Positions 1 through 7,361 of a stretch of 64,000 nucleotides of DNA are shown here, in pieces. The notes under the pieces are model-generated. The model searched no databases and had not been told where the DNA came from. It saw only the letters and a list, made by a program, of their open reading frames with translations. The stretch comes from Rhodocyclaceae bacterium. GTDB lineage: Bacteria > Pseudomonadota > Gammaproteobacteria > Burkholderiales > Rhodocyclaceae. The DNA lies in assembly GCA_018261935.1 (NCBI GenBank), contig JAGTRP010000008.1, forward strand, positions 124,001 through 188,000, in the 5' to 3' direction. Position 1 is the stretch's first letter; each line of letters begins with the position of its first letter. The translations under genes were made by a program, and so were the position numbers.

Positions 1-13
1 CATGAGGTTCGAA

Positions 14-328
14 ATGGCTCAGGAATTGACCGCTGCTAACAAAGAAAAGCTGGTTTCCGACATGAAAGTCGTGATCAGCGACGCGGAAGAGATTTTGCGT
101 GCGACGGCCGGTGCCGCTGGCGAAAAAATGGGCGAAATGCGTGCCAAGATCGAAGCCAGCCTGCGGGACGCCAAGCTGCGTTTGGCGGACGCCGAAGCGG
201 CTCTGGTGGACAAGGCCAAGGCTGCGGCGAATGCCACCGACGATTTCGTCCATGACCATCCCTGGCAAGCGGTGGGTGTAGGCGCTGCCGTCGGTCTGGT
301 CATCGGTGTCCTGATCGGACGTCGCTGA
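14..328 (+). CDS. yqjD: DUF883 family membrane-anchored protein (YqjD/ElaB type)
   Basis: This 104-residue protein has a long charged amphipathic helix (about residues 1-75) followed by a C-terminal hydrophobic segment, AVGVGAAVGLVIGVLIG, that ends in RR. That is the layout of the DUF883 family, whose E. coli members ElaB and YqjD are inner-membrane proteins reported to associate with ribosomes in stationary phase. I chose the ATG at 14 because GAGG at 4-7 sits six bases upstream; an in-frame ATG at 2 also exists, and the window edge hides what lies before it. It heads a tight operon with YqjE-like and YqjK-like genes, the same order as in enterobacteria. The family call is firm. The cellular role here is inferred from the family only. 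Confidence 0.8.
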   Translation: MAQELTAANKEKLVSDMKVVISDAEEILRATAGAAGEKMGEMRAKIEASLRDAKLRLADAEAALVDKAKAAANATDDFVHDHPWQAVGVGAAVGLVIGVLIGRR

Positions 329-333
329 ACGCC

Positions 334-729
334 ATGCCTGCCGGTCTAGGCGGCGGAAGACTGTTCGGCGCCCTGCGCAACCTGATGGCCACCGTGGTGG
401 CCATCGGCCGGACACGCCTTCAGCTGCTGGGCACGGAGCTCCAGGAGGAGAAGACCCGTTTCCTGGGCGCCCTGGTCAGCGGGGTGGTTGCCCTGTTCCT
501 GGGCGGCCTCGGCATCATTCTTCTGATCGCCTGCGTGGCTGCGGCCTTCTGGGAGCACCGGGTGGCCATCTTCGGCCTTTCCGCCCTGGTGACGCTGGGA
601 GTCGGGTTCTATCTCGCCATGCAGGCCAAGCGGCTGGTATCCCAGCCTTCCAATCTCTTCCATGCCAGCCTGGCGGAGTTGGATGCCGACGTGGCGCGCC
701 TGCGGAAAGCGGCGCGGGATCGGCAGTGA
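334..729 (+). CDS. yqjE: Phage-holin-family / YqjE-like inner membrane protein
   Basis: The 131-residue product has an N-terminal amphipathic stretch (ATVVAIGRTRLQLLGTELQEEK) and two hydrophobic helices at about residues 46-70 and 76-95. The C-terminal tail is charged and probably cytoplasmic. This pattern fits the YqjE/holin-superfamily III proteins (DUF1469). It starts five bases after the DUF883 gene and its TGA overlaps the GTG of the next gene (GTGA), so the three are almost certainly co-transcribed. In enterobacteria the equivalent operon is linked to envelope or osmotic stress. No lytic function is implied by the holin label. Function beyond membrane localisation is not visible from the sequence. 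Confidence 0.75.
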   Translation: MPAGLGGGRLFGALRNLMATVVAIGRTRLQLLGTELQEEKTRFLGALVSGVVALFLGGLGIILLIACVAAAFWEHRVAIFGLSALVTLGVGFYLAMQAKRLVSQPSNLFHASLAELDADVARLRKAARDRQ

Positions 730-1019
730 ATTCCCAACTCATCGCCTTGGCGGAAAAACGCGGCGAGCTGAAGGCCAGGATTGCCATGCAGCGCGAGGCG
801 TTGGCTCAGAACATCTGGCCGGTGGAAAATTTCCTCGGCGTCGGCGACCGGGTGGTGGACGGGGCGCACTGGCTCAAGCGCCATCCTGCTGTGCTGGTGG
901 CGGCGATCGTTACTCTGGCGGTGAGCCGCCCCACACGGGCCTGGCGCCTTGCCAGACGCGGCTTCGTCGTCTGGCAAGGTTTCCGGAAATTGCGCAGTCG
1001 GCTGAGCGGGATTCTCTGA
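726..1019 (+). CDS. yqjK: YqjK-like protein
   Basis: This 97-residue basic protein starts with a GTG that overlaps the stop of the YqjE-like gene by four bases. The N-terminal half is a charged helix (LIALAEKRGELKARI), followed by a short hydrophobic segment around residues 55-67 (HPAVLVAAIVTLAV) and an Arg-rich tail. Size, position and the N-terminal heptad-like helix match YqjK-like proteins, the third member of the yqjD-yqjE-yqjK operon. The sequence is poorly conserved in this family, so the assignment leans on gene order. It may act as a soluble or membrane-peripheral partner of YqjD and YqjE. Confidence 0.6.
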   Translation: MNSQLIALAEKRGELKARIAMQREALAQNIWPVENFLGVGDRVVDGAHWLKRHPAVLVAAIVTLAVSRPTRAWRLARRGFVVWQGFRKLRSRLSGIL

Positions 1020-1027
1020 ATCAGATC

Positions 1028-1336
1028 ATGGGGGCGGGAGGGCCAATAGCCAACGAAGCAACCGCACCCAACTGGTGGCGCCGCATGTTCGCCTCCCAGC
1101 ATCGCGAGGCCAAGCGGGTCGTGACGGAAATGATGGCCATGCGCGGCCTCATGCCCCTGCTCATGAAGGCGCGCAACGGCGGGCGCTGGACGCCCCAGGA
1201 AAAGCTGGAGCTGATCGCCCATCTGCGGCGTGTCGCCCACATTTCCCCGTACCTGCTTCTTCTTCTCCTGCCCGGTTCGGCCGTTTTCCTGCCGATCTAT
1301 GCCTGGTGGCTGGATCGCCGCAGGGGGCGCCGTTAA
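1028..1336 (+). CDS. Small membrane protein, possibly LETM1-like
   Basis: The 102-residue protein begins at an ATG eight bases after the YqjK-like stop. It has a charged helical N-terminus (about residues 10-60) and a motif reminiscent of LETM1-type proteins: a GRWTPQEKLELIAHLRR helix followed by a hydrophobic segment (YLLLLLLPGSAVFLPIYAWW) and a basic end. The longer upstream reading frame overlaps yqjE and yqjK and is not needed. It converges with ampG; the two stop codons overlap at 1333-1336. The LETM1 resemblance is my recollection of the family pattern and is weak. A small inner-membrane protein of the yqj operon is the safe description. Confidence 0.5.
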   Translation: MGAGGPIANEATAPNWWRRMFASQHREAKRVVTEMMAMRGLMPLLMKARNGGRWTPQEKLELIAHLRRVAHISPYLLLLLLPGSAVFLPIYAWWLDRRRGRR

Positions 1337-2586
1337 GCTCCCTCCGCCGGATGCCAGGGCGCCACTTTCAATAGCAAGACCATCCCGGGCAAGGCCAGTC
1401 CGGCGCAGAGCCAGAAGAATCCATACCAGCCGAGGCTTTCCACCAGCCAGCCGGCCGAGGCGTTCACGAAAGTGCGCGGTACCGCTGCCAGGCTGGTGAA
1501 CAGGGCCAGTTGGGTGGCGGTGTAGGCCGGATGGGTGGCACGGGCGATGTAGGCGACGAAGGCGGCGGCCCCCAGCCCCACACCCAGGGCTTCCAGACCG
1601 ATGACGATGGCCAGGGACACCCGTTCGCTCGGCCCGATGTCCTGGAAATGCCCCTGGGAAGCCAGCCAGGCGAAACCGAATATGGAAACGACCTGGACCA
1701 CGCCGAACAGCCAGAGGGCCCGGTTGATGCCGAGCTTGACCATCCATAGGCCCCCCAGCAGGGCGCCGACGACGGCGGGCCAGAGGCCGGCATGCTTGGC
1801 GATGAGGCCGATGTCGGTCTTGGTGAAACCCATGTCGAGGTAGAAGGGGGTGGCCAGGGCCGTACACAGGCTGTCGCCGAGCTTGTAGAGAAAGATGAAG
1901 GCGAGCACCAGCAGGGCCCCGCGCCAGCCTTGGCGGCCGATGAATTCGCGGAAGGGCTCGACGACCGCCTGGCGCAGGCTCTTGGGGGCGTCGACGGCCT
2001 TGGGCTCCCGCACCAGGAGCGCCATGACCATGCCGGGGACCATGAACATGCCGGTGATCCAGAACACTTCGTTCCAGGGCAGGTGGTCGGCCAGGATGAG
2101 GGACAGGGAGCCGGGAATGAGCCCGGCGATGCGATAGGCGTTGACGTGGACGGCATTTCCCAGGCCGAGCTCTTCATCCTTCAGGATTTCCCGCCGGAAA
2201 GCGTCGAGGGCGATGTCCTGGGTGCCGGACAGGAAGGCCAGCAGGGCCGCAAGGGCGAGGATGGGCCAGATGCTGGCCCCGGGATCGAGGCCCCCCAGGC
2301 TGCCGATGGCGGCCACCAGGCCGATCTGGGTGGCCAGCATCCAGCCCCGGCGGCGTCCGAAGCCGGGGATGGCGTAGCGGTCGAGGAGGGGCGACCAGAG
2401 GAATTTCCAGGTATAGGGAAACTGGATAAGGGCGAAGAAGCCGATGGTCTTGAGGTCTATCCCCTCGCTCCGCAGCCAGGCCGGCAGCAGATTGAGGAGC
2501 AGGTAGAGGGGCAAGCCGGAACTGAATCCAGTGAAGATGCAGATGAGCATCTTCCGGTTCAGCAGAGCGTGCAACCAGGGGGGCAT
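1333..2586 (-). CDS. ampG: AmpG-like MFS permease (muropeptide importer)
   Basis: This 417-residue MFS protein has about 12 hydrophobic segments. The N-terminus shows AmpG hallmarks: FTGFSSGLPLYLL in helix 1, a WKFLWSPLLDRY loop after helix 2, and SGTQDIALDAFRREIL after helix 4, which is close to the family's TQDIAxDAYR signature. AmpG brings anhydro-muropeptides from the periplasm into the cytoplasm for peptidoglycan recycling. Its ATG shares a base with the TGA of metW (TGATG at 2584-2588), so translation is probably coupled and the gene sits at the end of the metX operon. A different MFS substrate cannot be excluded, but the motifs favour AmpG. Confidence 0.8.
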   Translation of the reverse strand: MPPWLHALLNRKMLICIFTGFSSGLPLYLLLNLLPAWLRSEGIDLKTIGFFALIQFPYTWKFLWSPLLDRYAIPGFGRRRGWMLATQIGLVAAIGSLGGLDPGASIWPILALAALLAFLSGTQDIALDAFRREILKDEELGLGNAVHVNAYRIAGLIPGSLSLILADHLPWNEVFWITGMFMVPGMVMALLVREPKAVDAPKSLRQAVVEPFREFIGRQGWRGALLVLAFIFLYKLGDSLCTALATPFYLDMGFTKTDIGLIAKHAGLWPAVVGALLGGLWMVKLGINRALWLFGVVQVVSIFGFAWLASQGHFQDIGPSERVSLAIVIGLEALGVGLGAAAFVAYIARATHPAYTATQLALFTSLAAVPRTFVNASAGWLVESLGWYGFFWLCAGLALPGMVLLLKVAPWHPAEGA

Positions 2587-3182
2587 CAGAGCCGGCGGCC
2601 GAGGCGGTAAAGGGCCAGTTCGGCGTTCAGGTTGGGATCGTCCCTGATCTCGCGGCCTTCGTCGAAAAAGAGGCCCTCGCGGATCTCGATGCCCTTGTCG
2701 GCGCACAGCGCCTCGAAATCGGCGATGGTGAAGAAGCGGACATTGGGAGACTGGTACCACTGATAGGGCAGGGCTTCCGACACCGGCATGCGGCCCCGGG
2801 CAATCGCCTCCCGGTGGCGGCGGTAGCCGAAGTTGGGAAAGGACACCACCGCCTCGTGGCCGACCCGCAGCATCTCCCGAATCAGCCCCTCGGTGTGGCG
2901 CACCGTCTGCAGGGACAGGGACATGATGACGTGATCGAAGGAGTCATCCTCAAAACCCTGCAGGCCCCGCTCCAGGTCGAACTGGAGCACATTGACCCCG
3001 TTCTTGACGCAAGCCAGCACGTTGCCCGGGTCGTTATCGACACCGTAGCCCCGGACGCCCCGTTCGGCGGCGAGGAACTTGAGGAGGGAGCCGTCGCCGC
3101 AGCCTAGGTCGAGGACCCGCTCTCCCGGACGGACCCAGTGGGCGATGACGTCGAAATCGAAGCGGCCGAAAATTTCCGTCAT
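2586..3182 (-). CDS. metW: Methionine biosynthesis protein MetW
   Basis: A 198-residue SAM-dependent methyltransferase-fold protein. Motif I reads [15 protein letters not shown] (about residues 21-35) and the typical MetW stretch [12 protein letters not shown] with [19 protein letters not shown] is present. The longer upstream frame overlaps metX deeply, so I took the ATG at 3182, which forms an ATGA overlap with the metX stop. MetW is always found next to metX in proteobacteria and is thought to act with MetX in homoserine acylation. Coupling to metX and control by the SAM-II leader upstream are inferred from the layout. The assignment is secure. Confidence 0.93.
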   Translation of the reverse strand: MTEIFGRFDFDVIAHWVRPGERVLDLGCGDGSLLKFLAAERGVRGYGVDNDPGNVLACVKNGVNVLQFDLERGLQGFEDDSFDHVIMSLSLQTVRHTEGLIREMLRVGHEAVVSFPNFGYRRHREAIARGRMPVSEALPYQWYQSPNVRFFTIADFEALCADKGIEIREGLFFDEGREIRDDPNLNAELALYRLGRRL

Positions 3183-4300
3183 GTCTCGATCCTGTCGAAA
3201 TAGGCACCGACCACCGCATGGTACTGGGGATCGTCCAGCAGGAAGGAATCGTGGCCGGCGCTGCATTCGATCTCCGCGTAGCTGACGTCGAGACCGTTGT
3301 GCAGGAGGGCGTAAACGAGCTCCCGGCTGCGCTCCGGAGCGAAGCGCCAGTCGGTGGTGAAGGAGGCGACGAAGAAATCCGCCTTGGCGCGGGCCAGGGC
3401 CGCCAGCAGGTCGCCGCCGTAAGCCCCCGCAGGGTCGAAATAATCCAGAGCCTTGGTGGTGATCAGATAAGTATTGGCGTCGAAATAGGTGGCGAACTTA
3501 TCCCCCTGGTAGCGCAGATAGGACTCGATCTGGAAATCCACCTCGTAGTTGAACTTGAGCTTGCCGTCCCGCAGCTGGCGGCCGAATTTTTCCGCCATCT
3601 GGTCATCGGAGAGATAGGTGATGTGGCCCATCATGCGGGCGAGGCGCAAGCCCCGGGCCGGCACCACCCCGTATTCGTAGTAGTGGCCGCCGTGGAAATC
3701 GGGGTCGGTAAGGATGGCTTGCCGGGCCACTTCGTTGAAGGCGATATTCTGGGCGGTCAGCTTTGGGGAGGAGGCGATGACCAGAGCGTGGCGGATGCGA
3801 TCCGGGTATCGCAGGGTCCATTCCAGGGCCTGCATGCCACCGAGGGAACCGCCCAGGACCGCAGCCCAGCAGTCGATGCCCAGGTGATCCGCCAGGCGGG
3901 CCTGAGTTGTCACCCAGTCCTCCACTGTGACGACCGGGAAATCGGCGCCGTAGAGCTTGCCGGTAGCGGGATTGATCGACATTGGCCCGGTGGAGCCGTA
4001 GCAGCCGCCCAGGTTGTTAACGCCGACCACGAAGAATCGGTTGGTATCAAGAGGCTTGCCCGGGCCCACCAGATTATCCCACCAGCCCGGGCTGCCATTG
4101 GCGTGGACGCCGGCGACGTGATGGCTCCCGGAGAGGGCGTGGCATACGAGCACCGCATTGCTGCGGTCGGCATTCAATTCGCCGTAGGTCTCAAAGACAA
4201 GCTCGAAACCGGGCAGGCTGGCTCCGCTCCTCAAGTTCAGCGCCTGGTCGAACCTGGCGCGCTGCGGAACGACGAGTCCGACGGATCGGGTATCGGTCAT
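3179..4300 (-). CDS. metX: Homoserine O-acyltransferase MetX
   Basis: A 373-residue alpha/beta-hydrolase-fold enzyme that acylates homoserine in methionine synthesis. The nucleophile elbow [12 protein letters not shown], the oxyanion region [12 protein letters not shown] and the catalytic His in [11 protein letters not shown] near the C-terminus are all present. The ATG at 4300 is preferred; a GTG two codons upstream (4306) is also possible. MetX enzymes of betaproteobacteria are often succinyltransferases despite the acetyltransferase label, and sequence reading alone does not settle the acyl donor. The start codon lies about ten bases after an intrinsic terminator and a SAM-II-type aptamer, so transcription should fall when S-adenosylmethionine is plentiful. 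Confidence 0.92.
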   Translation of the reverse strand: MTDTRSVGLVVPQRARFDQALNLRSGASLPGFELVFETYGELNADRSNAVLVCHALSGSHHVAGVHANGSPGWWDNLVGPGKPLDTNRFFVVGVNNLGGCYGSTGPMSINPATGKLYGADFPVVTVEDWVTTQARLADHLGIDCWAAVLGGSLGGMQALEWTLRYPDRIRHALVIASSPKLTAQNIAFNEVARQAILTDPDFHGGHYYEYGVVPARGLRLARMMGHITYLSDDQMAEKFGRQLRDGKLKFNYEVDFQIESYLRYQGDKFATYFDANTYLITTKALDYFDPAGAYGGDLLAALARAKADFFVASFTTDWRFAPERSRELVYALLHNGLDVSYAEIECSAGHDSFLLDDPQYHAVVGAYFDRIET

Positions 4301-4310
4301 GGTCACAAAA

Positions 4311-4354
4311 CAAAAAACCCAGTCGCATTGGGGCTCTTGGGCTCGGACTGGGTT
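4311..4354 (-). terminator. Intrinsic terminator between SAM-II aptamer and metX
   Basis: On the minus strand ACCCAGTC (4353-4346) and GACTGGGT (4324-4317) form a perfect eight-pair stem with a 21-base loop, followed by TTTTTG. The T-tract ends about ten bases before the metX ATG. Its place between the aptamer and the coding region identifies it as the expression platform of the riboswitch. Confidence 0.85.
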
Positions 4355-4364
4355 TCTGGAAACG

Positions 4365-4422
4365 TTGCCCTCGATTTAGCCGTATTTGTGTGCGCCCGCA
4401 AGCTGAGATCAAATCGGCGCCG
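4365..4422 (-). promoter_or_regulatory. SAM-II-type riboswitch in the metX leader
   Basis: Read on the minus strand, GCGCC (4420-4416) pairs with GGCGC (4396-4392) to close stem P1. Inside the loop are GATTTGATCTCAG and CTTGC. It is followed by the A-rich 3' segment ACACAAATACGGCTAAAT, which ends at about 4375. This order matches the SAM-II consensus (stem, GAUUUAA-type loop, UUGC, then GAUAAAU..GCUAAA), including the near-invariant GCUAAA. SAM-II forms an H-type pseudoknot that binds S-adenosylmethionine and commonly precedes metX or metA. A downstream terminator suggests transcriptional control here. The identification is from motif memory and was not run against a covariance model. Confidence 0.8.
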
Positions 4423-4450
4423 CCGGGGAATGCGGCTCCCGGCTGCTTGC

Positions 4451-4479
4451 AAGATATCGGCACGGCACTGAAAAGTCAA
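4451..4479 (-). promoter_or_regulatory. Sigma-70-type promoter for the metX operon
   Basis: On the minus strand a -35 TTGACT (4479-4474) is separated by exactly 17 bases from a -10 TATCTT (4456-4451). A transcript starting near 4444 would carry the complete SAM-II aptamer and the terminator, so this is the logical promoter for metX-metW-ampG. Confidence 0.7.
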
Positions 4480-4571
4480 TTCATCACCGCTGCCCGTATA
4501 TGCCAAAAGTTAGACAATGTTAAGATAAGAGCTTAAGGCTGAACCGAGCCTGCTTCTTGACCATTGCCAGC

Positions 4572-5165
4572 ATGCAAGACAAGCGTCGCCACCAGCGCAT
4601 CCGATTCCGCTCACCCCCGCCCATCAGGATCGGTTACGGCGGCGTGGTCGGCCAGGGCAGCATCGAAAATTTGTCCCTGTCAGGCCTGATGCTGCGCACC
4701 GAAATGAAATTGGATGTCGGGCACCGCGCCGGCTGCGAATTTTCACTGTTTGGATCACCCATGATCGACCTTCCCGCCATCGTGGTGAACCGGATGGGGG
4801 ACCTGATCGGTCTTCGCATGGAGTCGGGGCCCATCAGCCAGATTCTCATCAGCGATGCCATTGCCGCTGCCTTGGCCGAAGGTCATGCCTGTGTTCTCAC
4901 CATGCACGAAACCGAGGCCGGCAAGATCATGCGTATCGCCGGCGGCCTCAATGGCACCCTCCAGACCGACGTCATGTACAGCCTGACCCGGGTGGGCGTG
5001 GACGAAATCGATGTCTCCGAGGTGACGGCTGTGGATCGAGCCGGTCTAGCCCTGTGCCTGCTGGCGCAGGGACGTTATGGGGTGCGCATCGGGCGGCAAT
5101 CGGACTGCTTTTCCGCAGCCTGGCGGGAGATCTTCCAAACCCCGGGTGCCAAGGGTATTCAATAG
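4572..5165 (+). CDS. PilZ-domain protein with a C-terminal STAS-like half
   Basis: The 197-residue protein opens with the PilZ cyclic-di-GMP-binding signature, an RRHQRIRF box near the N-terminus followed by IENLSLSGLMLRT (the [D/N]xSxxG motif). PilZ covers about residues 1-95. The remainder resembles a STAS or anti-anti-sigma fold, with a beta-rich LNGTLQTDVMYSLT stretch and DVSEVTAVDRAGLAL, recalling the substrate Asp region of such domains. I start at ATG 4572, though an upstream in-frame TTG (4557) exists. The stop TAG overlaps the GTG of the TonB receptor gene. PilZ is solid, STAS is tentative. A role in c-di-GMP signalling fits the GGDEF protein nearby. Confidence 0.75.
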   Translation: MQDKRRHQRIRFRSPPPIRIGYGGVVGQGSIENLSLSGLMLRTEMKLDVGHRAGCEFSLFGSPMIDLPAIVVNRMGDLIGLRMESGPISQILISDAIAAALAEGHACVLTMHETEAGKIMRIAGGLNGTLQTDVMYSLTRVGVDEIDVSEVTAVDRAGLALCLLAQGRYGVRIGRQSDCFSAAWREIFQTPGAKGIQ

Positions 5166-7300
5166 TGAGACCCAGCGGGTATCGATATTGCGGCCTAGGT
5201 GACCCCGTCGGCCTTTCGCTGGGGCTGGTGATGCTGGCCGGGCTGGCGCCGGGTCCCTCAGTTGCGGAAGAGGAGGAAGACCTCTATTTCAGCAGCTTGC
5301 CGGTCGTGGCTTCCGTTAGCCGCTTGCCCCAGCCGCTGTCGGAAGCGCCCGGTGCGGTTACGGTCATCGACCGGGACATGATCCGCGCCTCGGGGGTGCG
5401 GAATTTTGCCGACCTGTTGCGTCTGGTACCCGGATTCCAGGTGACGCCCCCGAACCAGGAGGGTGCCGTGGTGGCTTACCACGGCCTCAGCAACGAGGAA
5501 TACACCCCGAGAGTCCAGGTGCTGATCGACGGCCGTTCCCTCTATTCGCCGGTGTTCCGTTCCGGGGTCAATTGGAATCTACTGCCGGTGGCCCTCGATG
5601 ATATCGAACGCATCGAGGTCATGCGGGGCTCGAATTCGGTGGCCTATGGTTCCAATGCCTTCCTGGGAGTGATCAACATCATTACCCTGGATGCCTCCCA
5701 GGCCAAGGGGTGGCTGGTATCGGCAAACCATGGCAACCAGAGCATCCGGGACGAGACCGTGCGCTGGGGCGGGCGCGTCGGGATGGCCGATGTCCGCCTG
5801 ACTTACCAGCAGCTCGGGGATGATGGTTTTCGCAAGATGTTCGACGGGGGGCTGGGCTGGTTCGATCCCCATGACAGCCGCCACGCCAAGCTTTTCGACC
5901 TGCGGGCCGACGTGCCCTTGACCGAGCGGGACGAATTGCGCGTCTCGATCAGTCACGCCTATGACGTTTCGCAATTCGGACGCCCCGCCAGCCTGAGCGA
6001 CCCGTTTCGGGACCTTAGCCAGAGCTCTTCCTCGTTCAGTACGGAATGGCGGCGCGCCCTGGACAATGGCGAAGAGCTGAAGCTGCGCTATTCCCATGTC
6101 GAGGATTGGGCGTCCGGACGTTACCGAGAGTGGGTTTCGTATCCGGCTTTCAATGGCGGTACCACGTCCTATTTCTCGACCAATGCTACCGGCGGCAAGT
6201 CGGAGAGCGATGAGATCGAGCTCCAGCACATCCTCTCCCCCTGGCAGACCACCCGGGTGGTGTGGGGCGGAAGCCTGCGGGATGCACGCCTCAGTTCCCA
6301 GTATCAATTCTCTACCGACGATTGGAAGTACCGCACCAACACTCGCCTTTTCGGCAACCTGGAGTGGCGCCCTGAGCCGAAGTGGTTGCTGAATTTTGGC
6401 AGCAGCGCAGAGCATGACAGCGTTTCCGGGGAGATTTTCGATCCGCGGGTAAGCGTCAGCTATCACCTGACGCCCGAGAATACCTTTCGGGTTGTAGCCT
6501 CCCGCGCCCACCGGGCTCCCAGCCTTTATGAAGCCCTGGGAGATACCCGGAAGACTCCGGTCGGGGCGAACGCTCCGGTGGATCGTACTTATCTGGCGGA
6601 TCCAGGGTTGAAGCCTGAGCGTATCGACACTCTGGAGGCAGGCTACCTCGGCGAGTTCAAGCGCGTCGGTGCCAGCGTGGATGTGCGGTGGTTCCACGAG
6701 CGAATTCCTAACCGCATCACCATAGTCCCCTACCCGTTGCCGGCTGGAAGCCCGGAGAACCGCGATCCCATCACCGGCCGGGTCAACGCCAACAACGCCG
6801 CCAACTATCCCTTCGGGCGCGCCGATGCAGCCCTGAACCTGGAGCAGGTGTCCATCCAGGGCTACGAGTACCAGTGGCGCTGGCAACCCTTCGATGCCAC
6901 CCGCCTGATATACAACCACGCCTATATCCGCACCTTCGCCAACCTGACGGACCAATCGGTCATCGCCGAAGGCATTGGTGAAAATATCGACAAGATTTCA
7001 CGGCAAACCCGGGAATCGGCGCCGCGCCATTCGACCTCCGCCATGTTGGTGCAGCGGCTGCCCTACGATCTGGAAGCATCGGTCATCTACTCCAAATCCG
7101 ATTTCATGCGCTGGCTGCGCAACTCCTATACCACGCCGTACGAGCGGGTGGATTGGCGCCTGGCCTGGCCTTTCCGGGTGGGAAGCACACGGGCGGAAGT
7201 GGCCTACACGGCGCAAATAGCCAATCACCCGGAAGATGGACGCAGGAACACCCGGGTCGCCACGGAGATGCACTGGATCTCATTGCGGCTGGAATACTGA
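5165..7300 (+). CDS. TonB-dependent outer membrane receptor
   Basis: This 711-residue receptor has a plug domain beginning around residue 55 (SEAPGAVTVIDRDMIRASG, then NFADLLRLVPGFQV and DDIERIEVMRGSNSVAYGSNAFLGVINI). The rest is a long beta-barrel that ends in an aromatic strand, ISLRLEY. I chose the GTG at 5165, which overlaps the PilZ stop; it gives a hydrophobic signal (LGLVMLAGLAPGPSVA), and the longer frame has none. It converges on a GGDEF protein and an ABC-type binding protein. Receptors of this class next to such pairs are frequent in Rhodocyclales genomes as I recall. The ligand is unknown and no siderophore- or haem-specific motif was recognised. Confidence 0.88.
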   Translation: MRPSGYRYCGLGDPVGLSLGLVMLAGLAPGPSVAEEEEDLYFSSLPVVASVSRLPQPLSEAPGAVTVIDRDMIRASGVRNFADLLRLVPGFQVTPPNQEGAVVAYHGLSNEEYTPRVQVLIDGRSLYSPVFRSGVNWNLLPVALDDIERIEVMRGSNSVAYGSNAFLGVINIITLDASQAKGWLVSANHGNQSIRDETVRWGGRVGMADVRLTYQQLGDDGFRKMFDGGLGWFDPHDSRHAKLFDLRADVPLTERDELRVSISHAYDVSQFGRPASLSDPFRDLSQSSSSFSTEWRRALDNGEELKLRYSHVEDWASGRYREWVSYPAFNGGTTSYFSTNATGGKSESDEIELQHILSPWQTTRVVWGGSLRDARLSSQYQFSTDDWKYRTNTRLFGNLEWRPEPKWLLNFGSSAEHDSVSGEIFDPRVSVSYHLTPENTFRVVASRAHRAPSLYEALGDTRKTPVGANAPVDRTYLADPGLKPERIDTLEAGYLGEFKRVGASVDVRWFHERIPNRITIVPYPLPAGSPENRDPITGRVNANNAANYPFGRADAALNLEQVSIQGYEYQWRWQPFDATRLIYNHAYIRTFANLTDQSVIAEGIGENIDKISRQTRESAPRHSTSAMLVQRLPYDLEASVIYSKSDFMRWLRNSYTTPYERVDWRLAWPFRVGSTRAEVAYTAQIANHPEDGRRNTRVATEMHWISLRLEY

Positions 7301-7361
7301 CCAGCCGTCTCGGGCTCCGTCGCGGAAAGCTTGCGCCGGTGCCCCACTGCCTTCCCGCCGT

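Noticed and set aside
662-1336. A 224-codon frame spanning the YqjK region
   Set aside because: Only its last 102 codons, from ATG 1028, are free of overlap with yqjE and yqjK; the longer N-terminus is out-of-frame shadow.
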